A DNA stretch of 63,995 nucleotides from Pseudomonas sp. UBA4617 (GCF_002386445.1 NZ_DGIR01000025.1:1-63995); one strand, 5' to 3'. Positions 1 to 9,155 are shown, counted from the first letter of the stretch. Made by a program: numbers and translations. Notes: generated by a model not told the origin, from the sequence alone.

Positions 1-1
1 G

Positions 2-3000
2 GTGCTGAAGTTGGAGAGGGTCGGCCTGACCGACAACTTCTTCGAGCTGGGTGGTGATTCGATCGTATCCTTGCAACTGGTCAGCCGAGCGCGCAAGGCC
101 GGGCTGGAGTTTACCCCCAGGGAGCTGTTCGAGCATCAGACCGTACAGCGCCTGGCCTTGGTCGCGCGGCAACACCGTAGCGCGCAGGATGGCGAGCCGC
201 CTGCAGCGTCGGCAGCGGATGCGTTGGCGGCGCTGACCCAGGCACAACGGCAGCTACTGCCAGTCCCGGTGGAGCAGATCGCTGACCTCTATCCGCTTTC
301 GCCAATGCAGCAGGGCATGCTGTTCCATACCCTGCAAGGGCCAGAAGCCGGCCTTTACATCAACCAGACCGCGGTCTCGGTGGCAGGGCTGGACATTGAC
401 CGCTTCGCCGATGCCTGGCGGCAGGTGATTGCCCGGCATGACATTCTGCGCACGGCATTCTGGTCCGACCCGCAACTGCACGAGCCGATGCAACTGGTAC
501 TGCGCGAAGTCGCCCTGCCGTTGCAGGTGCTCGATTGGCGGCAGCGAGACTGCGCGCCGGAGGCGCTCAAGGCATTGGCGGCAGAAGAAGCTGCCCGAGG
601 CTTCCAGTTGACGAGTGCGCCGCTCATGCGCCTGACACTGGTGCGCCTGGAAGATGGGGACGTGCAGCTGATCTGGACGCGGCATCACATCCTGATGGAC
701 GGCTGGAGCGATTCGCGCCTGCTGGGCGAGGTGCTGCAGACCTATCACGGGCAGACGCCGGACCGCCCGGTGGTGCATTTCGGCAACTACATCCGCTGGC
801 TTGGCGCGCAACCCCAGGAAAAACTCGAACGGTTCTGGAAGGCAACCCTCGGCGGCCTGGAAACCCCGACCTTGCTGGCTGGCACCGTAATGCCTCGCCC
901 GGCGCCTGAGCTGGACGGCCATGCCGCGCTGTACCTGCGCTGGGACAGGCCCAGAACCCGACGCCTGCGTGAGCAGGCGCAAAGGCTGCGGGTGACCCCG
1001 AACACCCTGATCCAGGCGGCCTGGTTGCTGGTGTTGCAACGCTACACCGGGCAATCCACGGTGTGCTTCGGCGCGACGGTGGCAGGGCGTCCACCGAGCC
1101 TTGCGGGCGCCGATGAAATGCTGGGGTTGTTCATCAATACCTTGCCGGTGGTGCAGAGGCCCGAGCCGTGGCAACGGGTCGAGACGTGGTTGCAGCAGCT
1201 GCAGGCGTACAACGTCGAGATGCGCGACCATGAGCATGCAGCCCTTGCCAATGTCCAGCGCTGGGCCGGGCGCCCGGGCCAGGCGTTGTTCGACAGTATC
1301 GTCGTGTTCGAGAATTTCCCGGTCGATGAGCGCCTGGCGGAAAACAGTAGCGATTCCCTGCAGTTCGGTGATGTCAGTGCACGGGGCGTTACCAACTACG
1401 CCATGGACTTGTGCGTGGAGCTGGGCAACACCCTGGTGGTGGAGTTCATGTACCTGCGCAGCTGCTTCAGCGAGGCTGCCACCGAGGCATTGCGTGGCAG
1501 CTTCGAGCGTTTGTTGAATGCGCTGCTGGATGACCCGCAGGCTACGCTCGGTAGCCTGGACATGTTGACCCCGGCGCAGTTGCAACAGGCAGCCACGCGT
1601 AACCGCCTGGCCGGTAGCCCGCAGCGGCAGCCGCTGCTGGCCGAGCAGATTGCCCAGCATGCCATGGATTGCCCCGATGCCGTCGCGGTGGTCTGCGCAG
1701 GGCAGCAATTGACTTATCGCGAGCTGGAACAACAGGCCAATCGCCTGGCGCATCGGCTCATCGCCATGGGCGCGCGGCCAGAGGCCACCGTCGGCATCGC
1801 CCTGGAGCGTTCGGTCGATGTCATCGTGGCGTTCCTTGCCGTGATGAAGACCGGTGCGGCCTATGTCCCGCTGGACATCGATTACCCCCAGGAGCGCCTG
1901 CAATGGATCGTCGATGACGCAGGCATGCACGTGTTGATCACAACCCGCGAGCTCAGGCCGCGTTTCGCCCAGGTGCAGTGCTGTGTCGAGCTGGACACAC
2001 AGGTACCCGACGGGTTGCCGCTGACGCCGCCGCAAGTGAACCTGCAGCGGGACAACCTGGCCTACCTCATCTATACCTCTGGCTCTACGGGCCAGCCCAA
2101 AGGGGTAGCGGTCAGCCACGAGCAGATTCGCATGCACTGCCAGGCAATTGCCTCGCTCTATGACATGGATCGAACCACCCGCGAACTGTTGTTCATGTCA
2201 TTCGCCTTCGATGGTGCCCAGGAACGCTGGCTGTCGACCTTGTCATCCGGTGGTTGTCTGGTGGTGCGTGAAAACCGTCTGTGGACGGCAGAAGAAACCT
2301 GGCAGGTGTTGCACGAGCAGCGCATCGACATTGCCTGCTTCCCACCGGCCTACCTTCAGCAGCTGGCAGAATTCGCCGAAGGCCAGGACCGGGCCTCGCC
2401 CCCGGTGCGGGTGTACTGCTTTGGCGGGGACGCGGTACCCAATGCCCTGTTCGAGCAGGTCAAGCGCAGCTTGCGGCCGCAGTGGCTGACCAACGGCTAT
2501 GGCCCGACCGAGACAGTGGTCACGCCGCTATTGTGGAAGGTCTCCCGCGAGCAGACATGCGAGGCGGTGTTCGCACCGATCGGCACGCGTGTCGGTGAGC
2601 GCACGCTGTACGTACTCGACCAGCATCTCAATCCGTTGCCTGACGGTGTCGCGGGCGAACTGTACATCGGCGGCGAAGGGGTGGCGCGCGGGTATCACCG
2701 GCGGCCATCCCTGACTGCCGAGCGTTTCGTCGCCGACCCCTCTGGCCACGGCTTGCGCCTGTATCGCACCGGTGACCGGGTGCGGCGCCGTAGCGATGGC
2801 GTGATCGACTTCATCGGGCGCATGGACAACCAGTTGAAGGTGCGCGGTTTCCGCATCGAGCCGGGCGAAATCGAAGCGCGCCTGCGTGACCTGAGCGAGG
2901 TGCGGGATGCCGTGGTGGTCGCACGCGAAACAGCCACAGGCAAACAGCTGATCGGCTACGTGGTTACCCGCGACAAGCACGGCTGCGCCCAGGCATTGCG

Positions 3001-4180
3001 TGAGGCCCTGGCTGCCGAATTGCCGGATTACATGGTGCCTGCGCAACTGGTGCTGATGCCGGCATTGCCGCTCACGCCAAACGGCAAGGTCGACCGCAAG
3101 GCGCTGCCTGCGCCTGAATTCGTTGGCCAGCGGGTGCAGGTTGCACCGCGCAATGCGATCGAGCGGGCGTTGGCGGACATCTGGCAGCAAGTGCTGGACG
3201 TGCCCAGCGTGGGGGTCGAAGACAACTTCTTCGAGCTGGGCGGCGATTCGCTGCGGGTGCTCAAGATGCTGTCCCAGGTCCGCGCCTGCGCGGCGTTGCC
3301 CATCGAACTGAAACTGCGCGATGTCATGGCCAGGCCGACCATCGCCGAGTTGTCTGGTTACGCCGACAACGAGGCCAGCCTGGATCCGCTGCTGCTGCTC
3401 AATAACCGTGTGGATGGGGCGACGCCGTTGTTCTGCCTGCACGCCGGCTTCGGTACGGTGTTCGACTACGAACCCTTGGCGCGCCGCCTGGACGGCCGCC
3501 GTGCGGTCTACGGCATTCAGTGTCGCATGCTGCTGGATCATGCCTGGGAGGATGATTCCCTTCAGGCAATGGCGATCGACTATGCCCAGTACATCCGCCA
3601 GAAACAGCCGCAGGGGCCTTACCAATTGCTCGGGTGGTCGCTTGGTGGCGCGCTTGCGGTGCTGGTGGCCCATGAACTGGAAAGCCAAGGGCAGCAGGTT
3701 TCGATGCTGAGCCTGGTGGACAGCTTTATCCCTCAGCCGGGCCAGGTGGCACCTGACGCTGATTGGCGTGACGATCTGCACGGCTTCCTGGGGGTGATGC
3801 TTGGCGCCGACAGACAGCGGCTGGTTGTGCCTGCGATAGCCGCCGATTGCGACAGCGACGGGTTGGCGCAGATCATCGACGCGGTGCGCACGACCCAGGC
3901 CGGGCAGTCAGCTTATGCCGAGATCGGCAGCGCGGAGCTGGCACACACTTTTGTCGTCGCGATGAAGCTCAAGGCACTGTCGCAGCAGATGGCCGCGTTG
4001 CCGGTTACTGTTGCAGAGGCTGTGTGCTGGTGGGCGGGTACCGGCAACTTCGCCGAGCGGCTTGCCGGGCCTGCCCGGCATGTCGCTGTAGATGCCGGGC
4101 ATTACGACATTCTCAGGCATCCCGAAGTACTCGACGGTCTAACCGCTTTGCTGCAACGGCGGGACCTGGTCGGCGGCTGA
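2..4180 (+). CDS. Pyoverdine-type non-ribosomal peptide synthetase, last module (5' end outside window)
   Basis: This is the C-terminal part of a modular peptide synthetase; the reading frame is already open at the window edge. Domains in order are a carrier domain (GGDS, Ser20), a condensation domain (about 95-530, HHILMDG at 228-234), an adenylation domain (about 550-1055, TSGSTG at 692-697, NGYGPTE, then NGKVDRKALP), a second carrier domain (GGDS, Ser1083) and a type I thioesterase (GWSLGG, Ser1213, with a late GHYD histidine). The thioesterase means this protein releases the finished peptide. Convergent placement with an FpvA-like receptor points to pyoverdine. The pocket residues I can align to GrsA read D, G, E, C, C, G, G, V, T. 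That resembles the code I associate with hydroxyornithine, but this assignment is inference. Confidence 0.9.
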   Translation: MLKLERVGLTDNFFELGGDSIVSLQLVSRARKAGLEFTPRELFEHQTVQRLALVARQHRSAQDGEPPAASAADALAALTQAQRQLLPVPVEQIADLYPLSPMQQGMLFHTLQGPEAGLYINQTAVSVAGLDIDRFADAWRQVIARHDILRTAFWSDPQLHEPMQLVLREVALPLQVLDWRQRDCAPEALKALAAEEAARGFQLTSAPLMRLTLVRLEDGDVQLIWTRHHILMDGWSDSRLLGEVLQTYHGQTPDRPVVHFGNYIRWLGAQPQEKLERFWKATLGGLETPTLLAGTVMPRPAPELDGHAALYLRWDRPRTRRLREQAQRLRVTPNTLIQAAWLLVLQRYTGQSTVCFGATVAGRPPSLAGADEMLGLFINTLPVVQRPEPWQRVETWLQQLQAYNVEMRDHEHAALANVQRWAGRPGQALFDSIVVFENFPVDERLAENSSDSLQFGDVSARGVTNYAMDLCVELGNTLVVEFMYLRSCFSEAATEALRGSFERLLNALLDDPQATLGSLDMLTPAQLQQAATRNRLAGSPQRQPLLAEQIAQHAMDCPDAVAVVCAGQQLTYRELEQQANRLAHRLIAMGARPEATVGIALERSVDVIVAFLAVMKTGAAYVPLDIDYPQERLQWIVDDAGMHVLITTRELRPRFAQVQCCVELDTQVPDGLPLTPPQVNLQRDNLAYLIYTSGSTGQPKGVAVSHEQIRMHCQAIASLYDMDRTTRELLFMSFAFDGAQERWLSTLSSGGCLVVRENRLWTAEETWQVLHEQRIDIACFPPAYLQQLAEFAEGQDRASPPVRVYCFGGDAVPNALFEQVKRSLRPQWLTNGYGPTETVVTPLLWKVSREQTCEAVFAPIGTRVGERTLYVLDQHLNPLPDGVAGELYIGGEGVARGYHRRPSLTAERFVADPSGHGLRLYRTGDRVRRRSDGVIDFIGRMDNQLKVRGFRIEPGEIEARLRDLSEVRDAVVVARETATGKQLIGYVVTRDKHGCAQALREALAAELPDYMVPAQLVLMPALPLTPNGKVDRKALPAPEFVGQRVQVAPRNAIERALADIWQQVLDVPSVGVEDNFFELGGDSLRVLKMLSQVRACAALPIELKLRDVMARPTIAELSGYADNEASLDPLLLLNNRVDGATPLFCLHAGFGTVFDYEPLARRLDGRRAVYGIQCRMLLDHAWEDDSLQAMAIDYAQYIRQKQPQGPYQLLGWSLGGALAVLVAHELESQGQQVSMLSLVDSFIPQPGQVAPDADWRDDLHGFLGVMLGADRQRLVVPAIAADCDSDGLAQIIDAVRTTQAGQSAYAEIGSAELAHTFVVAMKLKALSQQMAALPVTVAEAVCWWAGTGNFAERLAGPARHVAVDAGHYDILRHPEVLDGLTALLQRRDLVGG

Positions 4181-4219
4181 AACTGGCCGCCCCGTTGCGG
4201 GGCGGCTGCCTGCATAAGG

Positions 4220-4258
4220 GCCCGTTGCCTACCCCTTGGGGTGGCAACGGGCTTTTTC
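4220..4258 (+). terminator. Rho-independent terminator of the NRPS gene
   Basis: A perfect 10-bp stem (GCCCGTTGCC with its complement) encloses a second 5-bp stem (ACCCC/GGGGT) and is followed directly by five T. It lies 40 bp after the NRPS stop codon. Confidence 0.85.
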
Positions 4259-4293
4259 ATGACAGCGGCTCGTGCGGGAATGGGCAGGCAATG

Positions 4294-4325
4294 AAAAACG
4301 GCGCTCCCGTGTGGGAGGCGCCGTT
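4294..4325 (-). terminator. Rho-independent terminator of the receptor gene
   Basis: On the minus strand a stem beginning AACGGCGC pairs with its complement across a short ACAC loop, with a single bulge, and runs into TTTTTC. It sits 44 bp after the fpvA stop codon and faces the NRPS terminator, as expected between convergent genes. Confidence 0.75.
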
Positions 4326-4368
4326 GTGTCAGCCGGCTTGCGGCAAGTGTGGCGGGATTGTTGTCAGG

Positions 4369-6828
4369 TCAGAAGTCGTAGCGCAGGTTCAGCATGGTGT
4401 TGCGCGGGGCGCCGTAGTGGGCGTAGCTGCCAGCCATGCCTGCGTAGTATTTCTCATCGAACAGGTTGTTGACGTTGACGGTGGCCGACAGGTTGTCGTT
4501 GATCTGGTAGCGCGCCATCAGGCTGGCGACGGTATAGTCGTCCTGCGTGACCCGTGCACCCAGGCGGGCGTAGGTGAGCGACGAACTGGAGTTCCAGCTG
4601 GCACCGCCGCCAATGGTCAGCTTGTTCCAGTCACCCTGAAGACGGTAGGTGGTCCAGAGGCGGAAGGTGTCCATGGGCAATTGCGTGGTCAGGCGGTTGC
4701 CATCGGCGTCCTCGGTACGCGAGTGGCTATAGCCGGTCTGCAGGTTCCAGCCGGGCAATATCTCACCGGACAGTTCCAGGTCGATACCTTTGGTTTCCGC
4801 ACCGTCGACAGCGCGGTAAGCCTGGGTCCGACCAGGTGTCAGATTATCGCCATCTTCTTCGGCAAGGTTGTCGCGCTGGATCAGATAGAGTGCCGCGTTG
4901 GCATTCAAGCGGCCATCATAGAATTCACCTTTCCAACCCAGCTCGTAGTTCTTGCCCACCACAGGTTCCAAGGTCTTGCCGGACACATCCTGGGCAGACT
5001 GCGGTTTGAAGATGTCGGTATAGCTGACGTAGACCGACTGCTCCGGGGTCAGGTCGTAGACGATCCCGGCATAGGGCGTGACCACGCCGTTCTCGCGCAT
5101 CTTGGTGGTCGGGGCGCGGGCGGGCAGGATGCTGAGGTTATAGTCGTAGCTGTATTTCGACACCCGGGCGCCTAGGATGAAGTGCAGCTCGTCAGTGACG
5201 TTGAAGCGACCGGCCAGGTAGTAACCGCTCTGACGGATAGCGACGTTGTAATCCAGGAACGGGACGTAGCTGTCGTCCGCTGGCCGGGCCATCTGGTTGT
5301 CCCAGTTGTAATAATCGATGGTGGTAGACGGCGCATCGGCTTCGTCGTGCTGGTTCTCGTACTCCTGGAAGTTGTAGCCGACGATCAGCTCATGGCTTTG
5401 CCCGAGCAGTTCAAACGGGCCCTGGAGCGTCACATCGACGCCTTTCTGCGTCTGGGTCGCCTTGGCCTTGGCCGGGATGATCGGTATCGCACCGGTGGCC
5501 TGGTTGATATAGGCCACGTTGGTCGTGGTACGCAGGTAGGCGGAATCGGTATCGCGGTCGACGTCCATGTAGTTGGCGGCGATCTTGAACTGCCAGTCAT
5601 TGGCCAGTGCCTGTTCCAGGCCGAAGGTGTAGTTGGTGGTTTCGATTTCGTCGTACATCCAGCGTGCGCCGGCGCTTTTCGAGCGGGAGAAATCGGTGGG
5701 TTGGCCATTGCTGAACAGCACCGGGACGCCCGGGGCACCATCGGCCCGGTACTTCTGATGGTCGATGCTGAAACGGCCGACGGTGGTGTCGGTCAGGTCT
5801 GCTTCGACCACCCCATAGACCAGGTCGCGTTTCTGGCTGTACCAGTCCATGAAGGTGTCGTTGTCTTGCTTGGCTGCAACGAAGCGGCCGCGAACGTTGC
5901 CGTTTTCCGTCAGCGGCCCGGAAACGTCCGCTTCGGCGCGGTAGTAGTCCCACGAGCCTAGCCCGGCCTGGATGTGCGACTTGAACTCGCGGGTTGGCCG
6001 CTTGCGGATCAGGTTCACCACGCCGCTCGGGTCACCCGCCCCGGTCATCAGGCCGGTGGCACCACGGATGATCTCGACATGATCGTAGAGCGCCATGTCC
6101 AGCAAGGTGCTGGGCATGTTGCGGGTCTGGTTTTCCTGGGTGGTGGTCACGCCATCGATCTGGTAGGTGTTGATCGCACTGCCACGCGAGTAGATGTTGA
6201 AACGCTCACCGCCGTCCTGGGACATGGTGATGCCTGGCGTCTGGTTGAGCACTTCGGTCATGGTCGCCAGGTGTTGGTCGTCCATGCGCTGGCGGGTGAT
6301 CACGCTGATGGTCTGCGGCGTTTCGCGGATCGACAGGTTCATCTTGGTGGCGGTGTTGGTCACCCCGGTGGTGTACGACCCTGTACCTTCGGTAGTGGCC
6401 CCCAGGCCCGTACTATTGACGTTGGTCGCCGAAAGTTCGACCTGGCCGTCCTTTGCGCTTGAGCCTGCGGTGACGGTCACGGTGTTGCCGTCGATCTGGT
6501 AACGCAGCCCGCTGCCACCCAGCAGGATGCCCAGTGACGAAGCGAGGTCGTGTCGGCCATCGAGGGCCTTGGAACGCAAACCGCCGATGTCCTCCGGGCT
6601 GTACAGCAACTGGGTATCGGTCTGTCTGGCCAGCGTCTGCAATGCCGAGTTCATCGACTGCGCGGGAATGTCCAAGGTCCATTCCTGCGCCTGCACCTGG
6701 GCGGCCATGGCGGTGGACATGGCCAGGCCCAGGCCGACGCGTGTCAACGCACCCCGGGAACGAAACGAGTGACGGATCAGTAACGCTTTGGCAAGCGGGT
6801 CGAGCGGGCCGGGCAAGGTCTTGGACAT
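4369..6828 (-). CDS. fpvA: TonB-dependent ferri-pyoverdine receptor with N-terminal signalling domain (FpvA type)
   Basis: This 819-residue outer-membrane protein imports ferric siderophore using TonB energy. The signal peptide has a long N-terminal region and cuts after about Ala47 (AQVQA). It is followed by a secretin/TonB short N-terminal (STN) domain at about 55-125, which in FpvA contacts a membrane anti-sigma factor. A plug domain follows (about 165-290, beginning near SIRETPQTISVITRQ), then a beta-barrel ending in the usual aromatic Phe (LRYDF). The STN domain implies surface signalling to PvdS/FpvI-like sigma factors, but no sigma or anti-sigma gene lies in this window. Convergence with the NRPS supports pyoverdine as ligand. 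A receptor for another hydroxamate siderophore cannot be excluded. Confidence 0.85.
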   Translation of the reverse strand: MSKTLPGPLDPLAKALLIRHSFRSRGALTRVGLGLAMSTAMAAQVQAQEWTLDIPAQSMNSALQTLARQTDTQLLYSPEDIGGLRSKALDGRHDLASSLGILLGGSGLRYQIDGNTVTVTAGSSAKDGQVELSATNVNSTGLGATTEGTGSYTTGVTNTATKMNLSIRETPQTISVITRQRMDDQHLATMTEVLNQTPGITMSQDGGERFNIYSRGSAINTYQIDGVTTTQENQTRNMPSTLLDMALYDHVEIIRGATGLMTGAGDPSGVVNLIRKRPTREFKSHIQAGLGSWDYYRAEADVSGPLTENGNVRGRFVAAKQDNDTFMDWYSQKRDLVYGVVEADLTDTTVGRFSIDHQKYRADGAPGVPVLFSNGQPTDFSRSKSAGARWMYDEIETTNYTFGLEQALANDWQFKIAANYMDVDRDTDSAYLRTTTNVAYINQATGAIPIIPAKAKATQTQKGVDVTLQGPFELLGQSHELIVGYNFQEYENQHDEADAPSTTIDYYNWDNQMARPADDSYVPFLDYNVAIRQSGYYLAGRFNVTDELHFILGARVSKYSYDYNLSILPARAPTTKMRENGVVTPYAGIVYDLTPEQSVYVSYTDIFKPQSAQDVSGKTLEPVVGKNYELGWKGEFYDGRLNANAALYLIQRDNLAEEDGDNLTPGRTQAYRAVDGAETKGIDLELSGEILPGWNLQTGYSHSRTEDADGNRLTTQLPMDTFRLWTTYRLQGDWNKLTIGGGASWNSSSSLTYARLGARVTQDDYTVASLMARYQINDNLSATVNVNNLFDEKYYAGMAGSYAHYGAPRNTMLNLRYDF

Positions 6829-6896
6829 CTATTGCGGTCTCGTTGGCAGAGGGGTTTTATCTATGTCAGCAATAGGACGCAGCACCTGGCAAAAAC

Positions 6897-6915
6897 CGGA
6901 ACGATTCTTATTGGC
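6897..6915 (-). promoter_or_regulatory. Candidate Fur box upstream of fpvA
   Basis: Read on the minus strand, GCCAATAAGAATCGTTCCG matches 11 of 19 positions of the palindromic Fur consensus, with the central AAT.A.AATC core conserved. It lies about 70-90 bp before the receptor start codon, a sensible place for iron control. The match is partial, so this is a candidate only. Confidence 0.35.
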
Positions 6916-6954
6916 GATCTTTTCAGGCGCTGCTGCGCCAACCGCGTCACAACT

Positions 6955-7815
6955 TCACAAATCGCGTGCTACGCGAAAACCGAGGAAGTCGCCGCGGGTG
7001 GTCTTGAGGCGGTCATTGCGGTTGGCCGAGCGGGAGAAGATCGGCGGCTCGCCCCAGTCGTTGCCGCGCATGTGCGCGCGGATGCACTTGGGGTCCTGAA
7101 CCCAGGCGCTGCCGTCGGCGGGGGCGCCTTCGTAGCTGTCGTGGTAACAGTCGGCGACCCATTCGTAGACATTGCCGTGCATGTCGTACAGGCCGAAGGC
7201 ATTGGCCGGGTAGCTGCCCACCGGAGCGGTATAGGTGTAACCGTCCTTGGGGCCATAGGTATTGGCGTGCTTGCTGATCTCGTACTTGCCCGGTTCGTCG
7301 AAGGGGAACGGGAACGGGCCGGTAGAGCCGGCGCGGGCGGCGTATTCACGTTCGGCTTCGCTGACCATGCGGTACGCTTGGCCGGTGGTTTTCGCCAGCC
7401 AGCGGGCGTAGCCCTGCACTTCGTCGTAGTCCACGCATACCGCCGGTTGGCGTGGGCCTTGCGGGTAGCTGGGTTTGCTGGCTTCGCACCAGCGGCCGGG
7501 GCGGTCGTCGCCGCTCTTGATCGCGATGCCGGTGGCCTTGATGTAGGCGTCCAGTTCGCCGGCGGTAACCTGGTAGCGGCTCATGGCGAAGGGTTTGGCA
7601 AAGGTCACGGTATGCAGCGGCCCCTCGTCGGGCTGGCGACCGACTTCGTCGTCGGGGGCGCCCATCAGGTAGCTGCCGGCGGGCAGCACGACCATTTCCG
7701 GGCAGTCCTTGCAGTCTTTGAACACGTCGCCGGGTGTGGCGGCGTGGGCATGGGCGCTGACCAGCAGCAGGCAGGTGATCTGGGCTGGCCGGCAGAGCCA
7801 GGTGGAGACGTTCAT
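6955..7815 (-). CDS. Secreted formylglycine-generating-enzyme-like protein (PvdO type)
   Basis: This 286-residue protein belongs to the FGE/sulfatase-modifying factor family. I start it at 7815, because that ATG has a GAGGA ribosome site 8 nt upstream and gives a clean signal peptide (cut near AHAHA|ATPGD); a more upstream ATG does not. The mature part opens with VFKDCKDCPEMVVLPAGSY and ends in FGE-fold motifs (YEWVADC, FGLYDMHGNV, FRVARDL). Family members of this type include PvdO, a periplasmic factor in pyoverdine chromophore maturation. It lies just upstream of fpvA in the same orientation, which supports that role. PvdO usually neighbours pvdN, pvdM or pvdE, and none is here, so it could be a paralogue with another target. 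Confidence 0.65.
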   Translation of the reverse strand: MNVSTWLCRPAQITCLLLVSAHAHAATPGDVFKDCKDCPEMVVLPAGSYLMGAPDDEVGRQPDEGPLHTVTFAKPFAMSRYQVTAGELDAYIKATGIAIKSGDDRPGRWCEASKPSYPQGPRQPAVCVDYDEVQGYARWLAKTTGQAYRMVSEAEREYAARAGSTGPFPFPFDEPGKYEISKHANTYGPKDGYTYTAPVGSYPANAFGLYDMHGNVYEWVADCYHDSYEGAPADGSAWVQDPKCIRAHMRGNDWGEPPIFSRSANRNDRLKTTRGDFLGFRVARDL

Positions 7816-7927
7816 CGGCGGTCCTCGGAACGGGTGAATGCGGGCTGCGTTTCGCATTCAGACGAGCCGGGGCGGTGAAAAATTAACCAGTGTCGCTCCT
7901 GCAACGGGATCGTGGGCGGCGGGGTAG

Positions 7928-7956
7928 TTGCCAGCCAGGAGACGCCGGGCTATAGT
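7928..7956 (+). promoter_or_regulatory. Sigma-70 type promoter for the downstream EamA permease
   Basis: TTGCCA and TATAGT are separated by exactly 17 bp, a near-consensus vegetative promoter. Transcription would begin near 7963, which leaves a leader of about 300 nt before the permease start codon at 8271. Confidence 0.6.
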
Positions 7957-7989
7957 CCAGCCCATTGTCCTCTTCCCGAAGACCCGCTC

Positions 7990-8154
7990 ATGCCAGCCAG
8001 CCCTGCCACCACCTGCTTTGCCATCGCGCCAGTCGCGGGCATGGTCGTGCGTGGCAGCCAGCAGCCGGTCATGAACAGTCTCTATCCACCACCACCTGTC
8101 AGTGGCGTCGTGGGCGGCGTAGCTCCGCCTCGCTGCGTGGTCGTGCTGGGCTGA
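7990..8154 (+). CDS. Possible 54-residue leader peptide with a polyproline run
   Basis: An ATG-started frame lies inside the long leader that follows the promoter at 7928-7956. The predicted peptide begins MPASPATTCFAIAPVAGMVV, contains SLYPPPPVSG, and ends CVVVLG before a TGA. Four consecutive prolines are a classical ribosome-stalling context, and GC-rich inverted repeats follow (GGCGG/CCGCC near 8114-8130, GGGCTG/CAGCCC near 8150-8174). There is only a weak ribosome site and I do not recognise the peptide. It may be a regulatory leader or simply chance. Confidence 0.3.
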   Translation: MPASPATTCFAIAPVAGMVVRGSQQPVMNSLYPPPPVSGVVGGVAPPRCVVVLG

Positions 8155-8270
8155 TCGGCTTCTGGCCGCAGCCCTTCGCACACGCAACCTACTGAACACG
8201 GTCGGCGACTTCCCACGCTGAAGCGTTCGTCGTCCGTCTGGCTTATTTGCCTTATATCAGGTGGCAATCC

Positions 8271-9152
8271 ATGTCTGTCTTTAGCAAAACCTCGGTGGCC
8301 TCGGCGGCCACCACCTGCCTGTTCGTCCTGCTGTGGAGCAGCGGGGCGATCGTTTCCAAGCTGGGCCTGGCGCAGGCCAGCCCGTTCGCCTTCCTGCTGC
8401 TGCGCTCGGCGCTGGCCCTGGCCGGCGTGCTGCTGATCGGGCCGCTGCTGCGGCTGCGCTGGCCGCGCAGTCGCGGTGCCGTGCTGCGGGCCCTGGGCAC
8501 CGGCTGCGTGCTGCTCGGCGCCTACCAGATCTTCTACCTGCTGGCGCTCGATACCCAGGTCACCCCGGGCATCATGGCCACGGTGATGGGGGTACAACCG
8601 ATCCTGACCGTGGTGCTGATGGAGCGCCAGCGCTCGTGGAGCCGTCTGTTCGGCCTGGGGTTGGGGCTGGCGGGCCTGGTCATGGTGGTCTACCAGGGCA
8701 TCAACCTGGGTGGGGTATCGCTGGCCGGTATGCTATTCGCCCTGCTGGCGCTGGCCTGCATGACCTTCGGCTCGATCCTGCAGAAGCGCATCACCGACAA
8801 CCCGATGGGCACCCTGCCGCTGCAGTACCTGGCCGGCTTTGCCATGTGCGCACTGTTCGCGCCGCTACAGCCATTGCATGTGCAGTGGAGCGCCGGTTTC
8901 GTCGGTGCGCTGCTGTGGATGGGCCTGGTGGTCTCGCTGCTGGCGACCTTGTTGCTGTACCGGCTGATTGCCAAGGGCAACCTGGTCAATGTCACCAGCC
9001 TGTTCTACCTGGTGCCGGCCGTGACCGCGGTGATGGACCTGCTGATCTTCGGCAACCGCCTGGCACCGCTTGGCTTGCTGGGCATGGGGCTGATCGTGGT
9101 GGGCCTGCTGTTCGTGTTTCGCAAGCCTGCCGCGCGCCTGGCCGAGGCCTAG
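8271..9152 (+). CDS. EamA (DMT) family permease
   Basis: This 293-residue inner-membrane protein has about ten hydrophobic segments arranged as two EamA repeats, typical of drug/metabolite transporters that export amino acids or other small molecules. The start at 8271 is chosen for its AGGTGG ribosome site and for the onset of the first membrane helix (TTCLFVLLWSSGAIVSKLGL); an in-frame ATG 24 bp earlier lacks a good site. The stop codon is 3 bp from the end of the convergent DUF4265 gene. The substrate is unknown. The long leader suggests regulation after transcription starts. Confidence 0.85.
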   Translation: MSVFSKTSVASAATTCLFVLLWSSGAIVSKLGLAQASPFAFLLLRSALALAGVLLIGPLLRLRWPRSRGAVLRALGTGCVLLGAYQIFYLLALDTQVTPGIMATVMGVQPILTVVLMERQRSWSRLFGLGLGLAGLVMVVYQGINLGGVSLAGMLFALLALACMTFGSILQKRITDNPMGTLPLQYLAGFAMCALFAPLQPLHVQWSAGFVGALLWMGLVVSLLATLLLYRLIAKGNLVNVTSLFYLVPAVTAVMDLLIFGNRLAPLGLLGMGLIVVGLLFVFRKPAARLAEA

Positions 9153-9155
9153 GCC

